A stretch of DNA of 64,000 nt, from assembly GCA_031403155.1 (NCBI GenBank), contig JANNSX010000468.1, forward strand, positions 3,456 to 67,455, written 5' to 3'. The number at the start of each line of letters is the position of its first letter. Within the stretch, counting starts at the first letter, position 1. A program made the translations under genes and the position numbers. Of the stretch, positions 34,671 through 44,749 are shown piece by piece. The stretch is from JANNSX01 sp031403155. Lineage in GTDB: Bacteria > Pseudomonadota > Alphaproteobacteria > Rhizobiales > Hyphomicrobiaceae. The notes under the pieces were generated by a model. It saw only the letters and a list, made by a program, of their open reading frames with translations. It made no database searches and had not been told where the DNA came from.

Positions 34671-35484
34671 GACCGATACCGGCCCTCGCCGCGCCCGTGC
34701 GAAGTCGCCGCGCGCCAAGACCCCGACCGAGTTCATCGAGCACTTGCCCTTCAAGACCGACAAGGGCATCTCGACCAAGGCGCGCGTCGGCCTCATCGTG
34801 CTCGCCTCCGACAACACCATCGAGCACGAGTTCCGCTTGGCCTTCGAGGGCCTAAAGGGCGTCGGCCTGTTCGAGAGCCGCATTTACAATTCGACGACCA
34901 TCACGCCCGAGACGCTCGCCGCCATGGGCCCCCACATCACGGAAGCCGCGCGCCTGTTGTTGCCGGGCACCGAGCTCGACGTCATCGGCTACGGCTGCAC
35001 CTCGGCCTCGATGGTGTTGGGTGAGAAGAAGGTCGCGGAGGAGGTGAGGAAGGCCAAGCCCAAGGCCAAGGTGACCAACCCGATCACGGCCGCCTTCGCC
35101 GCTTTCGATGCCTTCAAGGCGAAGCGCATCGCGGTGCTGACGCCCTACCGCGCCGACGTCAACGCCATCGTCCAGAAGTACATCGAGGCCAAGGGCTACG
35201 AGGTGCCCGTCTTCGGCTCTTTCAACGAGGAGAACGACACGACGGTCGCCAACATCGATTTGAAGAGCGTCAAGCGCGGCATTGCCTCGATCACCAAGGG
35301 CCGCGACGTCGATATGGTGTTCGTCTCCTGCACGGGGCTGCGTCTCGCCGAGGCGGTGACCGAGATCGAGGAAGCGGTCGGGCTGCCTGTCACCTCGTCG
35401 AACCATGCGCTCGCCTGGCATTGCATGCGGCTCGCGGGCATCAAGCACAAGCGACCGGAGCTGGGGCGGCTTTATACGAGGTAG
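34660..35484 (+). CDS. Asp/Glu racemase superfamily enzyme (maleate isomerase/arylmalonate decarboxylase-like)
   Basis: The 274-residue protein has the two-domain racemase fold, with one candidate catalytic cysteine in GYGCTSAS (Cys113) and the second in FVSCTGLR (Cys224). LTPYRADVNAIVQKYIEAKGYEV and the C-terminal TSSNHALAWHCMR are typical of the maleate isomerase/EutA-like branch. With two Cys, racemisation or cis-trans isomerisation is more likely than decarboxylation, which uses one. A basic N-terminal extension of about 30 residues precedes the fold. It overlaps the dadA-like gene by 11 bases, so the products may act in sequence. Confidence 0.8.
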   Translation: MSIETDTGPRRARAKSPRAKTPTEFIEHLPFKTDKGISTKARVGLIVLASDNTIEHEFRLAFEGLKGVGLFESRIYNSTTITPETLAAMGPHITEAARLLLPGTELDVIGYGCTSASMVLGEKKVAEEVRKAKPKAKVTNPITAAFAAFDAFKAKRIAVLTPYRADVNAIVQKYIEAKGYEVPVFGSFNEENDTTVANIDLKSVKRGIASITKGRDVDMVFVSCTGLRLAEAVTEIEEAVGLPVTSSNHALAWHCMRLAGIKHKRPELGRLYTR

Positions 35485-35588
35485 GCTCCCGGTTGCATCT
35501 GTTGCGTCTGCAAGCGATGCAGCCTTGCCATCCGGCGATCGCCGCGAATCACTTAGGCTCCGCGCCGGGACAAGCGGGGAGCCTGTTC

Positions 35589-35774
35589 ATGCGATTGAAG
35601 ATCTGCACATCAGCGCCCATGGCCACCACCATCTGGGACCGCCGGGCGAGTGTACTCGAAGCTGGCTTCACGCTCATGGAGAAGAAGCCCGACGACAGGG
35701 TCTGGACGTCGAGCGATTGGCGGCTCTGGCGCTATGCGATTGCCGTGTCGAAGCGGCTCGAGCGGCTGAACTGA
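35589..35774 (+). CDS. Small hypothetical protein (61 aa)
   Basis: The short frame from ATG 35589 has GGGGAG about eight bases upstream. It encodes a basic, Trp- and Arg-rich peptide with IWDRRASVLEAGF and SSDWRLWRYAIAVSKRLERL. I do not recognise a family. An alternative ATG 15 codons in would give 46 residues. It ends 10 bp before the convergent DUF1194 gene. Coding is plausible from the ribosome site and codon choice but not proven. Confidence 0.45.
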   Translation: MRLKICTSAPMATTIWDRRASVLEAGFTLMEKKPDDRVWTSSDWRLWRYAIAVSKRLERLN

Positions 35775-35783
35775 CGCTTCCGA

Positions 35784-36500
35784 TTACGGTGCGAGCAGCG
35801 CGATCCTCGCCGAAATCTCGCGCAACAGCTTCGAGCGGATCGCCTCCTTGAAGTCCTCGTAGTTCCGCGACTTCATGACGAAGCTGTCGTGGCCGATGAT
35901 GACGTTGTCCCGGTAGTAATTGTCGAGGTCGTGCACCTCGTTGATGATGGCGAGCCCATTCACAACGACATCATGCGCGTTCGCCATCATGCGCGCTTGC
36001 GGCAATAGGATCGTCAGATCTTCGCGCGCCGGCGTTTCGACACCATCACCCGACACATCGACCACGCGCCGGGGCGCCGTGAAGCGGTTGTCGGCGATGA
36101 GGCGGACCGAATAGGCCACCGCCGAACCGATGCCTGTTCCACCTTCCACACGGCGCGGGAACTGGGAGACCGCATCGGCGAAGGTGAGTGCGCTCGGCCG
36201 GTCGCCGACCACGAACCAGCTGCTCTCGTCTTTGGGAAGCGTCGCATCCGCCCAGATGACGACAGCGACCGCGATGCGCCCGTTCGGTCCCGAGCCGATC
36301 GCCGACTGCACGGCCTCGTCGCGGAAGGCCTCGGCAATACCCTGGATCTGCAGTTGATACTCGGTGTCGTCGACACTGCCGGAGGCATCGACGGCCAACA
36401 CCAGCTCGAGGTCGACCTCTTCCGCGGACGCGAGGGCAGGAGCCAGCCCGAGCGCCAGCAGGCTGACTATGATAAAGCGTCTGGCGTTCGTCAGGGCCAC
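35784..36500 (-). CDS. Exported DUF1194 (von Willebrand A-like) protein
   Basis: This is a 238-residue exported protein. The signal peptide (FIIVSLLALGLAPALASA) is followed directly by a VWA-type start VDLELVLAVDASGSVDDTEY with the MIDAS-like DxSxS pattern, and then GGTGIGSAVAYSVRLI and RRVVDVSGDGVET. This is the DUF1194 family, common and functionally uncharacterised in Hyphomicrobiales. The start is taken as GTG 36500 because the signal peptide begins there; no strong ribosome site is visible. It lies within a catabolic neighbourhood but on the opposite strand, so a link is not clear. Confidence 0.8.
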   Translation of the reverse strand: MALTNARRFIIVSLLALGLAPALASAEEVDLELVLAVDASGSVDDTEYQLQIQGIAEAFRDEAVQSAIGSGPNGRIAVAVVIWADATLPKDESSWFVVGDRPSALTFADAVSQFPRRVEGGTGIGSAVAYSVRLIADNRFTAPRRVVDVSGDGVETPAREDLTILLPQARMMANAHDVVVNGLAIINEVHDLDNYYRDNVIIGHDSFVMKSRNYEDFKEAIRSKLLREISARIALLAP

Positions 36501-36568
36501 TTGGCCAGTGTGCCTTGAGGCAAGGCAATCGGCAACGGCAATTGCGTAACGATGCGGTGAGCTTGAAA

Positions 36569-37177
36569 TCACCCGACGAGTTCGATCGCCTCGGCGATGG
36601 ACTTGATCGGCACGAAATTGGCGAGGTCGGCGAGGGCGGTCTTGTGCACCTCCTCGTCGAAGGCGGCGCACCCGTCCTCGAGCACGATGGCCGAGAAATC
36701 CCGGATCTGGGCATCGCGGACGGTGGTGGCAACGCTGACGGCCGTGGTGATGCCGCCGATGAGCAGCGTCTCGATCGAAGCCTGGCGGAGCACCCATTCC
36801 AGCCGCGTCATGTAGAAGGCCGAGTAGGCGACCTTCTCGATCGAGAAGTCGACCGGCTCCAGCTCGGCAGCGAGCTTGTGGCCCCAGGTGCCGGCCTGGA
36901 AGTCGCCCTTGCCGAGGAACGGCCTCAGCCGCCTCAGATGCTCGCTGATGAAGGGCTCGCCGCCCTTGCCGGTCACCAGCGTCAAATGGGTCGAGACGAT
37001 CCAGCCGTCCTTGGCGCGGATCGCATCAGCCAGCGGGCGGATGCGATCCGGCAGCGTGCTGATCGCCCGACATTGCAGGCCGGCGCGGCCATAAGCGCCC
37101 TTGGGGTGCACGACGTCGTTCTGCACGTCGATGATCAACAGCGCTGTGCGCTTCAGATCGAGACCACGCTTGGGCAT
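36569..37177 (-). CDS. Isochorismatase-family hydrolase lacking the catalytic cysteine
   Basis: This 202-residue protein has the alpha/beta isochorismatase-like fold. Catalytic Asp17 lies in LLIIDVQNDVV and the conserved Lys115 in IEKVAYSAF. At the nucleophile position the usual TNVCV is TAVSV, so Ser148 (codon AGC) replaces Cys in GGITTAVSVATTVRDA. Amidase-type members need the Cys; true isochorismatases do without it and use the Asp and Lys. The protein may therefore be a non-amidase member or have altered chemistry. ATG 37177 opens the frame. It is divergent from the DUF1989-GcvT gene. Confidence 0.85.
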   Translation of the reverse strand: MPKRGLDLKRTALLIIDVQNDVVHPKGAYGRAGLQCRAISTLPDRIRPLADAIRAKDGWIVSTHLTLVTGKGGEPFISEHLRRLRPFLGKGDFQAGTWGHKLAAELEPVDFSIEKVAYSAFYMTRLEWVLRQASIETLLIGGITTAVSVATTVRDAQIRDFSAIVLEDGCAAFDEEVHKTALADLANFVPIKSIAEAIELVG

Positions 37178-37405
37178 GGATGCTCCGTTCTTGGCTGTTC
37201 GTCCGCAGCTGGCCGAGGCGACTCTGCCACCGTTTCCGCCGCACGCACAGATAGCAGCGCGTCAGGGGTGGACAGGCTGCCATGCGATGGGTGGGCAACG
37301 GATCGTTCACTGAAATGCCAAGTCTTCCGCCAGATCTCAGGAATTTGCCATTGTCCGCTGCCCCGCGCTTACCTAAACTGCCTCGTCCAGCCGCCGGAGT
37401 GTTCC

Positions 37406-39778
37406 ATGCAAGACCTGCCATTCGATCCGCGCCGCCAGGGACCGCCCACTGCGAGCCGCATCTTGCGGCCGGGCATTCCGCTGCTGGGGGCAGGCGTCGA
37501 GCGGTACACGGTTGAGGGCGGCGGGCTCATGGTCGTTGCGATCGAGCCCGGCGACCGGGTGACGATCACCGACCTCGAGGGCGGGCAACCTGTCGAGCTA
37601 GTCACTGCCGATCCCAAGGGGCGGATCGATCTGTCCATCCTCGGCGTCAAGGCGAACGCCGCCGCCAAGGGCATTCGCGAGGCGCTGTCAGCGGATGAGG
37701 AAAGCGCCCGGATCGTACGGCGCGGCCTCGAGCGGCGGAAGATCGATCTGGCTAGCGCACGGGCATTGCGGCTTTTCTCCGCCGGTAGCTCCGCAGGCAA
37801 TCGTGCCGAGTTCACGGCTGCCCGCGAAGGCGTGCTGATTCTCGCCGCGCCCGGCAAGCCGATGCTGCCCTTTGAGCAGCACACGGTGACATCGATTGAA
37901 CTCCGCATCATGCGAGCCAAGCCGAAACGCAAGTCAGGCTCCCGCTTCAACCTGCCCGAGCCGCTCGCCGATCCGCTGCAGGATCTGCGGATCAAGGCGG
38001 CGACCGCAACGGGCTACTTCGTCAAGGCCGGCGAGTACATCCAGATCATCGATGTCGACGGACGCCAGTGCACCGATTTCCAATGCTTTGATGCGCGCAA
38101 AGTCGACAAGGGCAAGGATCGGCCGCTCGATGTGACATCGACCCGGACGATGATCGGGCTCGCCTATCCGGCACCCGGCCTGCCCTCGAAAGCCTTCGAC
38201 CAGGATTTCGATCCGCTCGTCGAGGTCGTACGCGACACCTGCGGGCGGCACGATGCCTTCGGGCTTGCCTGCACCTCGCGCTACTACGACGACATGGGCT
38301 ATCCCGGCCACCCCAACTGCACGGACAACTTCAACAAGGCGCTAACGCCCTACGGCGTCAAGGCGCGGGCCGGCTGGATGGCGATCAACTTCTACTTCAA
38401 CACCGGCATCGACGCCAACAACGTCATCTATCTCGACGAGCCCTGGTCGCGGCCCGGCGACTACGTTCTACTCAAGGCGCTGACCGATCTCGTCTGTGTG
38501 TCCTCGTCCTGCCCCGACGACATCGATGCGGCCAATGCCTGGGATCCGACCGACATCCACGTCCGCACCTATGGCGCCAAGAAAATTTTCTCACGAGCGG
38601 TGGCCCACCGAATGAAACCCGACAGCGAAGCCAAACTTACCAAAGAGACGCCGTTCCATCCCAGGACCTCGAAGCTCACGCGCAAGCTCGTCGAGTATCG
38701 CGGCTACTGGCTGCCGTCCGAGTATAGAAACGGCGGCGCCATCGAGGAGTACTGGGCGGCGCGGAAAGCTGCCATCGTCACCGACCTGACGCCACTCCGG
38801 AAGTTCGAGGTGACGGGCCCCGATGCGGAAGCGCTGCTGCAATATGCGGTGACGCGAGACATTTCCAAGCTCGCCGTCGGCCAGGTGGTCTACACCGCCA
38901 TGTGCTACGAGCACGGCGGCATGATCGACGACGGCACGGTGTTCCGGCTCGGCCACCACAACTTCCGCTGGATCGGGGGCGATGAGTTTGGCGGCGAGCA
39001 TTTGCGCAAGCTCGCCGAGAAGCTCGGACTGAAAGTCTGGGTGCGCAACTCCACCGATCAGCTCTGCAACCTGCAGGTCCAGGGTCCCAAATCGCGCGAC
39101 ATCCTCAAGGAGATCGTCTGGACGGCGCCGGCGCAAACGGCGGTCGATGAACTCGGCTGGTTCCGCTTCTGCGTCGGCCGCATTGGGAATTTCAAGGGCA
39201 TTCCGCTGGTCGTCTCGCGCACCGGCTACACGGGCGAGCTCGGCTTCGAGGTGTTTTGCCATCCCAAGGACGCGCCGGCCGTCTTCGATGCCATCTCGGA
39301 AGCCGGCAAGCCGCACGGCCTAAAGCCGCTGGGCTTGGCCGCACTCGACATGCTCCGCATCGAGGCAGGTCTCATCTTCGCCAACTACGAATTCTCAGAC
39401 GAGACCGATCCCTTCGAGGCAGGCATCGGCTTCACCGTGCCGAAATCGAAAGAGGCGGACTTTGTCGGTAAGGCGTCGCTCGAGCGGCGCCGCGAGCATC
39501 CGATGCGCCGCCTCGTCGGCCTCGAGGTCGAGGGGCGCGATCCGGTCGGTCATGGCGACGGCATCCACATCGGCCGCGCGCAGGTGGGTGTGGTCACAAG
39601 CGGCACCTGGTCGCCGGCACTGGAAAAGCAGATCGCGCTGGCGCGCGTCGATCTGACCGCCGCCGAACTCGGCACAAAGGTCGAGGTTGGCAAGCTGGAT
39701 GGCCACCAGAAGCGGCTACCGGCGAAGGTCGTCCGCTTCCCGCATTATGATCCGGGTAAGACGCGAGTCAGGAGTTGA
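37406..39778 (+). CDS. Fusion: DUF1989 (urea carboxylase-associated) + GcvT-type aminomethyltransferase
   Basis: The 790-residue protein combines two families. About residues 190-370 is DUF1989 with GYFVKAGEYIQIIDVDGRQCTDF, HPNCTDNFNKAL and VCVSSSCPDD, rich in conserved Cys/Asp/Asn. From about 424 onward is a folate-dependent aminomethyltransferase (GcvT/DMGDH C-terminal type): DLTPLRKFEVTGPDAEALLQ, SRTGYTGELGFEVF and RIEAGLIFANYEF. The N-terminal 180 residues look like a diverged DUF1989-like half (YTVEGGGLMVVAIEPGDRVTITD). ATG 37406 has CGGAG upstream; a longer frame back to 36515 is antisense to the hydrolase gene. It may demethylate an N-methyl compound to folate-bound C1, but the substrate is unknown. 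Confidence 0.85.
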   Translation: MQDLPFDPRRQGPPTASRILRPGIPLLGAGVERYTVEGGGLMVVAIEPGDRVTITDLEGGQPVELVTADPKGRIDLSILGVKANAAAKGIREALSADEESARIVRRGLERRKIDLASARALRLFSAGSSAGNRAEFTAAREGVLILAAPGKPMLPFEQHTVTSIELRIMRAKPKRKSGSRFNLPEPLADPLQDLRIKAATATGYFVKAGEYIQIIDVDGRQCTDFQCFDARKVDKGKDRPLDVTSTRTMIGLAYPAPGLPSKAFDQDFDPLVEVVRDTCGRHDAFGLACTSRYYDDMGYPGHPNCTDNFNKALTPYGVKARAGWMAINFYFNTGIDANNVIYLDEPWSRPGDYVLLKALTDLVCVSSSCPDDIDAANAWDPTDIHVRTYGAKKIFSRAVAHRMKPDSEAKLTKETPFHPRTSKLTRKLVEYRGYWLPSEYRNGGAIEEYWAARKAAIVTDLTPLRKFEVTGPDAEALLQYAVTRDISKLAVGQVVYTAMCYEHGGMIDDGTVFRLGHHNFRWIGGDEFGGEHLRKLAEKLGLKVWVRNSTDQLCNLQVQGPKSRDILKEIVWTAPAQTAVDELGWFRFCVGRIGNFKGIPLVVSRTGYTGELGFEVFCHPKDAPAVFDAISEAGKPHGLKPLGLAALDMLRIEAGLIFANYEFSDETDPFEAGIGFTVPKSKEADFVGKASLERRREHPMRRLVGLEVEGRDPVGHGDGIHIGRAQVGVVTSGTWSPALEKQIALARVDLTAAELGTKVEVGKLDGHQKRLPAKVVRFPHYDPGKTRVRS

Positions 39779-39781
39779 GCA

Positions 39782-40705
39782 TCACGTGCTCGGAGGTTCC
39801 GACTTGCCACGCCCTTTGAGCATCTTCCAGAGCCCACCGAGCAGAGCTGCCCCTGCGATCACGGCTATGGCGCCGAACTTCTTCAAGAAGACCAGTGCAA
39901 GCGCGAACAGGCCCGCCTTCTGCGCCACGGCACCGCCGATCAGAGCAGCGATACCGTAGCCTGCCACCTTGTCGATCGAGGAGTCGAAATCCTCGTAACG
40001 CGTGCCAGCATCGAAGCTCGTCATGGCGAGCACATCGGGCATGGCGGCTTTCACCGCCGTCAGCTGGTTCATATCAGTGATGAACGACAGCTCCAGCACG
40101 CCGAGGCGCCCGAGCACGCGCACGTCGTAGTTCACCGTGTTGACGTCGGCAGTGCCGAATTTGAGCTCCTTTGCCCAGTGTAGCTTGTGCTGCGGCTGAT
40201 CGTAATAGGGAGGAGACGCCCAGCCGATGAGCGTGATCGGGTCGTAGCCGGCTTTCGTGCGCTCCTCGTTGCCGGCGAACGTCGACTCTTTCATGCTCGC
40301 GAGCATTGCGTCGTAGTCGAGGCTCTTGGCGTCGTCGTCCGCGACATAGCCTTCGTCGAGATAGGTGATGGTCGCGCCCCAGGAGTCGGCGTCGAGGGGT
40401 GTCATGCTTGCCGGGAACAGCATGCCGAGCAGGCCGGTGGCCGTTTCGGGTGGATTGCCCCAGGAGTCGACCAGCACCTTCCGCGCGTCGGCGGCGTTGA
40501 GGAAGTAAAAGCCCGCCGGTACGCTGAGGGTCGCCTTCGCCTCCGGGAGCTTGATCTCGCCTTGCAGATAGTCGAGCGCAGTGACGAAAGCCTGCGCCTG
40601 GGCGTCATCGTAATTGGTGGTGGGGAAGAGTTCGGAAAATGTCTTGGCGCTAGCCGGCGTGGCGGTTGTTAGCACTACGGCGAGTACAAAGGGAAGGATG
40701 CGCAT
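39782..40705 (-). CDS. DUF2167 exported membrane protein
   Basis: The 307-residue protein has a signal peptide (MRILPFVLAVVLTTATPASA) and the DUF2167 body with SVPAGFYFLNAADARKVLVDSWGNPP, GLLGMLFPA and GATITYLDEGYV. It ends in two hydrophobic segments (GIAALIGGAVAQKAGLFALALVF and AIAVIAGAALLGGLWKML). DUF2167 proteins are envelope proteins of unknown function, often with a C-terminal membrane hairpin as here. GGGAGG precedes ATG 40705. It is convergent with the DUF1989-GcvT gene, three bases away. Confidence 0.85.
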   Translation of the reverse strand: MRILPFVLAVVLTTATPASAKTFSELFPTTNYDDAQAQAFVTALDYLQGEIKLPEAKATLSVPAGFYFLNAADARKVLVDSWGNPPETATGLLGMLFPASMTPLDADSWGATITYLDEGYVADDDAKSLDYDAMLASMKESTFAGNEERTKAGYDPITLIGWASPPYYDQPQHKLHWAKELKFGTADVNTVNYDVRVLGRLGVLELSFITDMNQLTAVKAAMPDVLAMTSFDAGTRYEDFDSSIDKVAGYGIAALIGGAVAQKAGLFALALVFLKKFGAIAVIAGAALLGGLWKMLKGRGKSEPPST

Positions 40706-40788
40706 GCGGGCCTCCCTGGCGGTGTTTCGAGTCGCCAGTAGATTCTCGCGGACAAACTCTGGCAAGCGGATTCGCTCACCTTACGTCG

Positions 40789-41138
40789 TCACGCCGGCCA
40801 ACTGCCTGCGATTTGCAACAGGAATCCCAGCGCAATCAGCACCATGGCGAGCATGAACCAGCCGCGCCGCATGCCGCGCACGGCCTCGCCGCGCTGGACC
40901 TGCTGAAAAGTTTCTCGCTGATCGCGCATGTGGTCGAACACGGCCTGATGCGGACCACCGGGACGCGGCATCATGGGGCTGGGCTTCAGCATCGCCTGCC
41001 GGCGGAGCCTCTCGGCTTCCTGCCGCTCGGCCGAGAGCGCCGTATGCCATTCGAAGCCGGGCAGAACGACACCGAGGAAATCGAAGGTTAGTCCGGCGAT
41101 GTTGAGATAGGGACCGGCGGCCCAGAGGATATCCGTGA

Positions 41139-41142
<4 letters not shown>
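40789..41142 (-). CDS. Small membrane protein of unknown function
   Basis: The 117-residue protein has an N-terminal hydrophobic segment (YLNIAGLTFDFLGVVLPG), a charged middle (RQEAERLRRQAM, DHMRDQRETFQQV) and a C-terminal membrane helix (GWFMLAMVLIALGFLLQIAG). I do not recognise a named family. Its ATG overlaps the stop of the mutase large-subunit gene by four bases (ATGA), so it belongs to the same operon as the methylmalonyl-CoA mutase and GFA genes. A membrane link to that pathway is not obvious. Confidence 0.7.
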
Positions 41143-43288
<2,146 letters not shown>

Positions 43289-43292
<4 letters not shown>

Positions 43293-43744
43293 GCCTTGTC
43301 CTGATAGCTCACGAGATCGCGGAGGAACTCGGGGCCCGCGTTCTCTTCCGTTGTCTTACCCGGCAACGTTTTCAACTCGAGCGCCCAGGCGAGATGACTC
43401 TCCATGCCGATCTGGCGCACGGGCTTCACCTTCGAAGGATCATCAAGCGTCGCAATGGTGATGTCGACGGTTGCACTTCCAGGTGTGCGGAAGGCGAGCT
43501 GCGTGCCGCAATCGGCGCAGAAGTCGCGATGGCCCTTCGTCGAGCTGGCATAGGTTTTGGGCCGGCCCTTCGTCCAGGCAAAATCGTCACTCGCGACCGG
43601 CGCCGAGGCGAGGAACGGTCCGGCCATGGCGCGCTGGCACATGCGGCAATGGCAGACGGAGGGTGACTTCGGCTCCACATAAACGGCATAACGCACGGCG
43701 CCGCATTGGCAGCCGCCGGTCATCAGGGGTTTGCGATCGGTCAT
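43289..43744 (-). CDS. GFA/CENP-V-family zinc protein, copy 1
   Basis: This 151-residue protein has the GFA fold with seven zinc-binding cysteines: CxC at 12/14 (GGCQCGAVRYA), CxCxxC at 31/33/36 (VCHCRMCQ) and CxxC at 76/79 (FCADCGTQL). The family is named for glutathione-dependent formaldehyde-activating enzyme, though many members have no proven activity. ATG 43744 lies four bases after the upstream GFA stop, and its own stop overlaps the mutB start. It sits between the two mutase subunit genes. It is clearly paralogous to the next two genes. Confidence 0.9.
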
Positions 43745-43748
43745 GGTC

Positions 43749-44246
43749 TCACTCCCCGAGCGGACGCGGTGTCCATCCGTCGACCTCGCGGTCGGGATGC
43801 TGATAGTTGGTCAGTGTGTTGTAAATCGTGCCGGGCACGTCGGCGCCGAAATCCTGACGCTGCATCCGGGGCAAGCCGTCGAGCCAGTGGGTTTTGCTCT
43901 CGAGCCCCATTTGTACGGTTGGCACGATCGACTGGAAATCATCGAACGAGCCGCCCGTCAGATACTGGTCCTTCGTCTCCTCGCCCGCCTGATAGCGATA
44001 GCCGACCGGCGTGCCACATGTTCCGCAGAACTGGCGAAATCCGAGCGACGAGCTCGCCCACTCTGCCGGCTGCCCACTTGTCCAGCGGAAGCCGGCGAGC
44101 GGCAGCTTCGTGAAGACCGCGAATGGTCCGCCGACCGATTTCTGGCACATCCGGCAATGGCAGACATAGACGGCATCGAGCGGCAGCGTTGTCTCGAAGC
44201 GCAGCGCCCCGCACTGGCAGCCGCCGGTCTTATGGTCGGTTGTCAT
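43749..44246 (-). CDS. GFA/CENP-V-family zinc protein, copy 2
   Basis: The 165-residue GFA protein has cysteines at 10/12 (GGCQCGALRF), 29/31/34 (VCHCRMCQ) and 74/77 (FCGTCGTP). It shares a C-terminal NYQHPDREVDGWTPRP pattern with copy 3, and copy 1 ends differently. All zinc ligands are intact. ATG 44246 overlaps the stop of copy 3 (ATGA); the frame stays open further upstream without coding value. It is part of the mutA-GFA-GFA-GFA-mutB transcript. The role is unknown, but conservation of all three sets of ligands argues that the copies are functional. Confidence 0.9.
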   Translation of the reverse strand: MTTDHKTGGCQCGALRFETTLPLDAVYVCHCRMCQKSVGGPFAVFTKLPLAGFRWTSGQPAEWASSSLGFRQFCGTCGTPVGYRYQAGEETKDQYLTGGSFDDFQSIVPTVQMGLESKTHWLDGLPRMQRQDFGADVPGTIYNTLTNYQHPDREVDGWTPRPLGE

Positions 44247-44749
44247 GGGGCAACTCCTCCTGGTGGCCGCCAACCTTCCGGAGTCTCGCAATCGGGATGC
44301 TGCAGGGTGACGAGCCGCGCCACCACCTCGGGCTTCAGGCCCGCGTCGTGCTGGCCCGGCACCGCGTTGAGATGTTCGACCCAGGGCATGCGCGCATCGA
44401 GATCGTATTGCAGCGTCGGCGGGCGCTTTTGGGGCTCGTCGAGCGTGCCCATCGTCACATTGATGCGCCCGGAGCCGTCGCCTCGAAACGAGAGCGGCGT
44501 GCCGCAGTCGCCGCAGAAGTCGCGGACCGCGACGGTCGAGGAGCGATAGACCTTGGGCGTGCCACGCGTCCAGGCGAAGTCGGCGAGGGCGACGGGGGCC
44601 ACCGTCAGGAACGGTCCGCCGACGGCCTTCTGGCACATGCGGCAGTGGCAGACGTAGCCTTCGCTCGGCATGGCGTAGATGGCATAGCGGATGGCGCCGC
44701 ACTGGCAGCCTCCGGTCAAGACGGCTTGGCGTATCTCTGGGATCATCAT
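44243..44749 (-). CDS. GFA/CENP-V-family zinc protein, copy 3
   Basis: The 168-residue GFA protein has cysteines at 15/17 (GGCQCGAIRYA), 34/36/39 (VCHCRMCQ) and 79/82 (FCGDCGTPL). The start MMIPE at 44749 overlaps the mutA stop as ATGA, and its stop overlaps copy 2. Copy 3 is closest to copy 1 in the middle part (AWTRGTPKVYRSST against AWTKGRPKTYASST) and to copy 2 at the C-terminus (QHPDCETPEGWRPP). The order suggests two rounds of tandem duplication. Confidence 0.9.
   Translation of the reverse strand: MMIPEIRQAVLTGGCQCGAIRYAIYAMPSEGYVCHCRMCQKAVGGPFLTVAPVALADFAWTRGTPKVYRSSTVAVRDFCGDCGTPLSFRGDGSGRINVTMGTLDEPQKRPPTLQYDLDARMPWVEHLNAVPGQHDAGLKPEVVARLVTLQHPDCETPEGWRPPGGVAP

Noticed and set aside
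36515..37405. N-terminal extension of the DUF1989-GcvT frame by 297 codons
   Set aside because: The extension is antisense to the isochorismatase-family gene, and a good ribosome site with family-like sequence begins at 37406.
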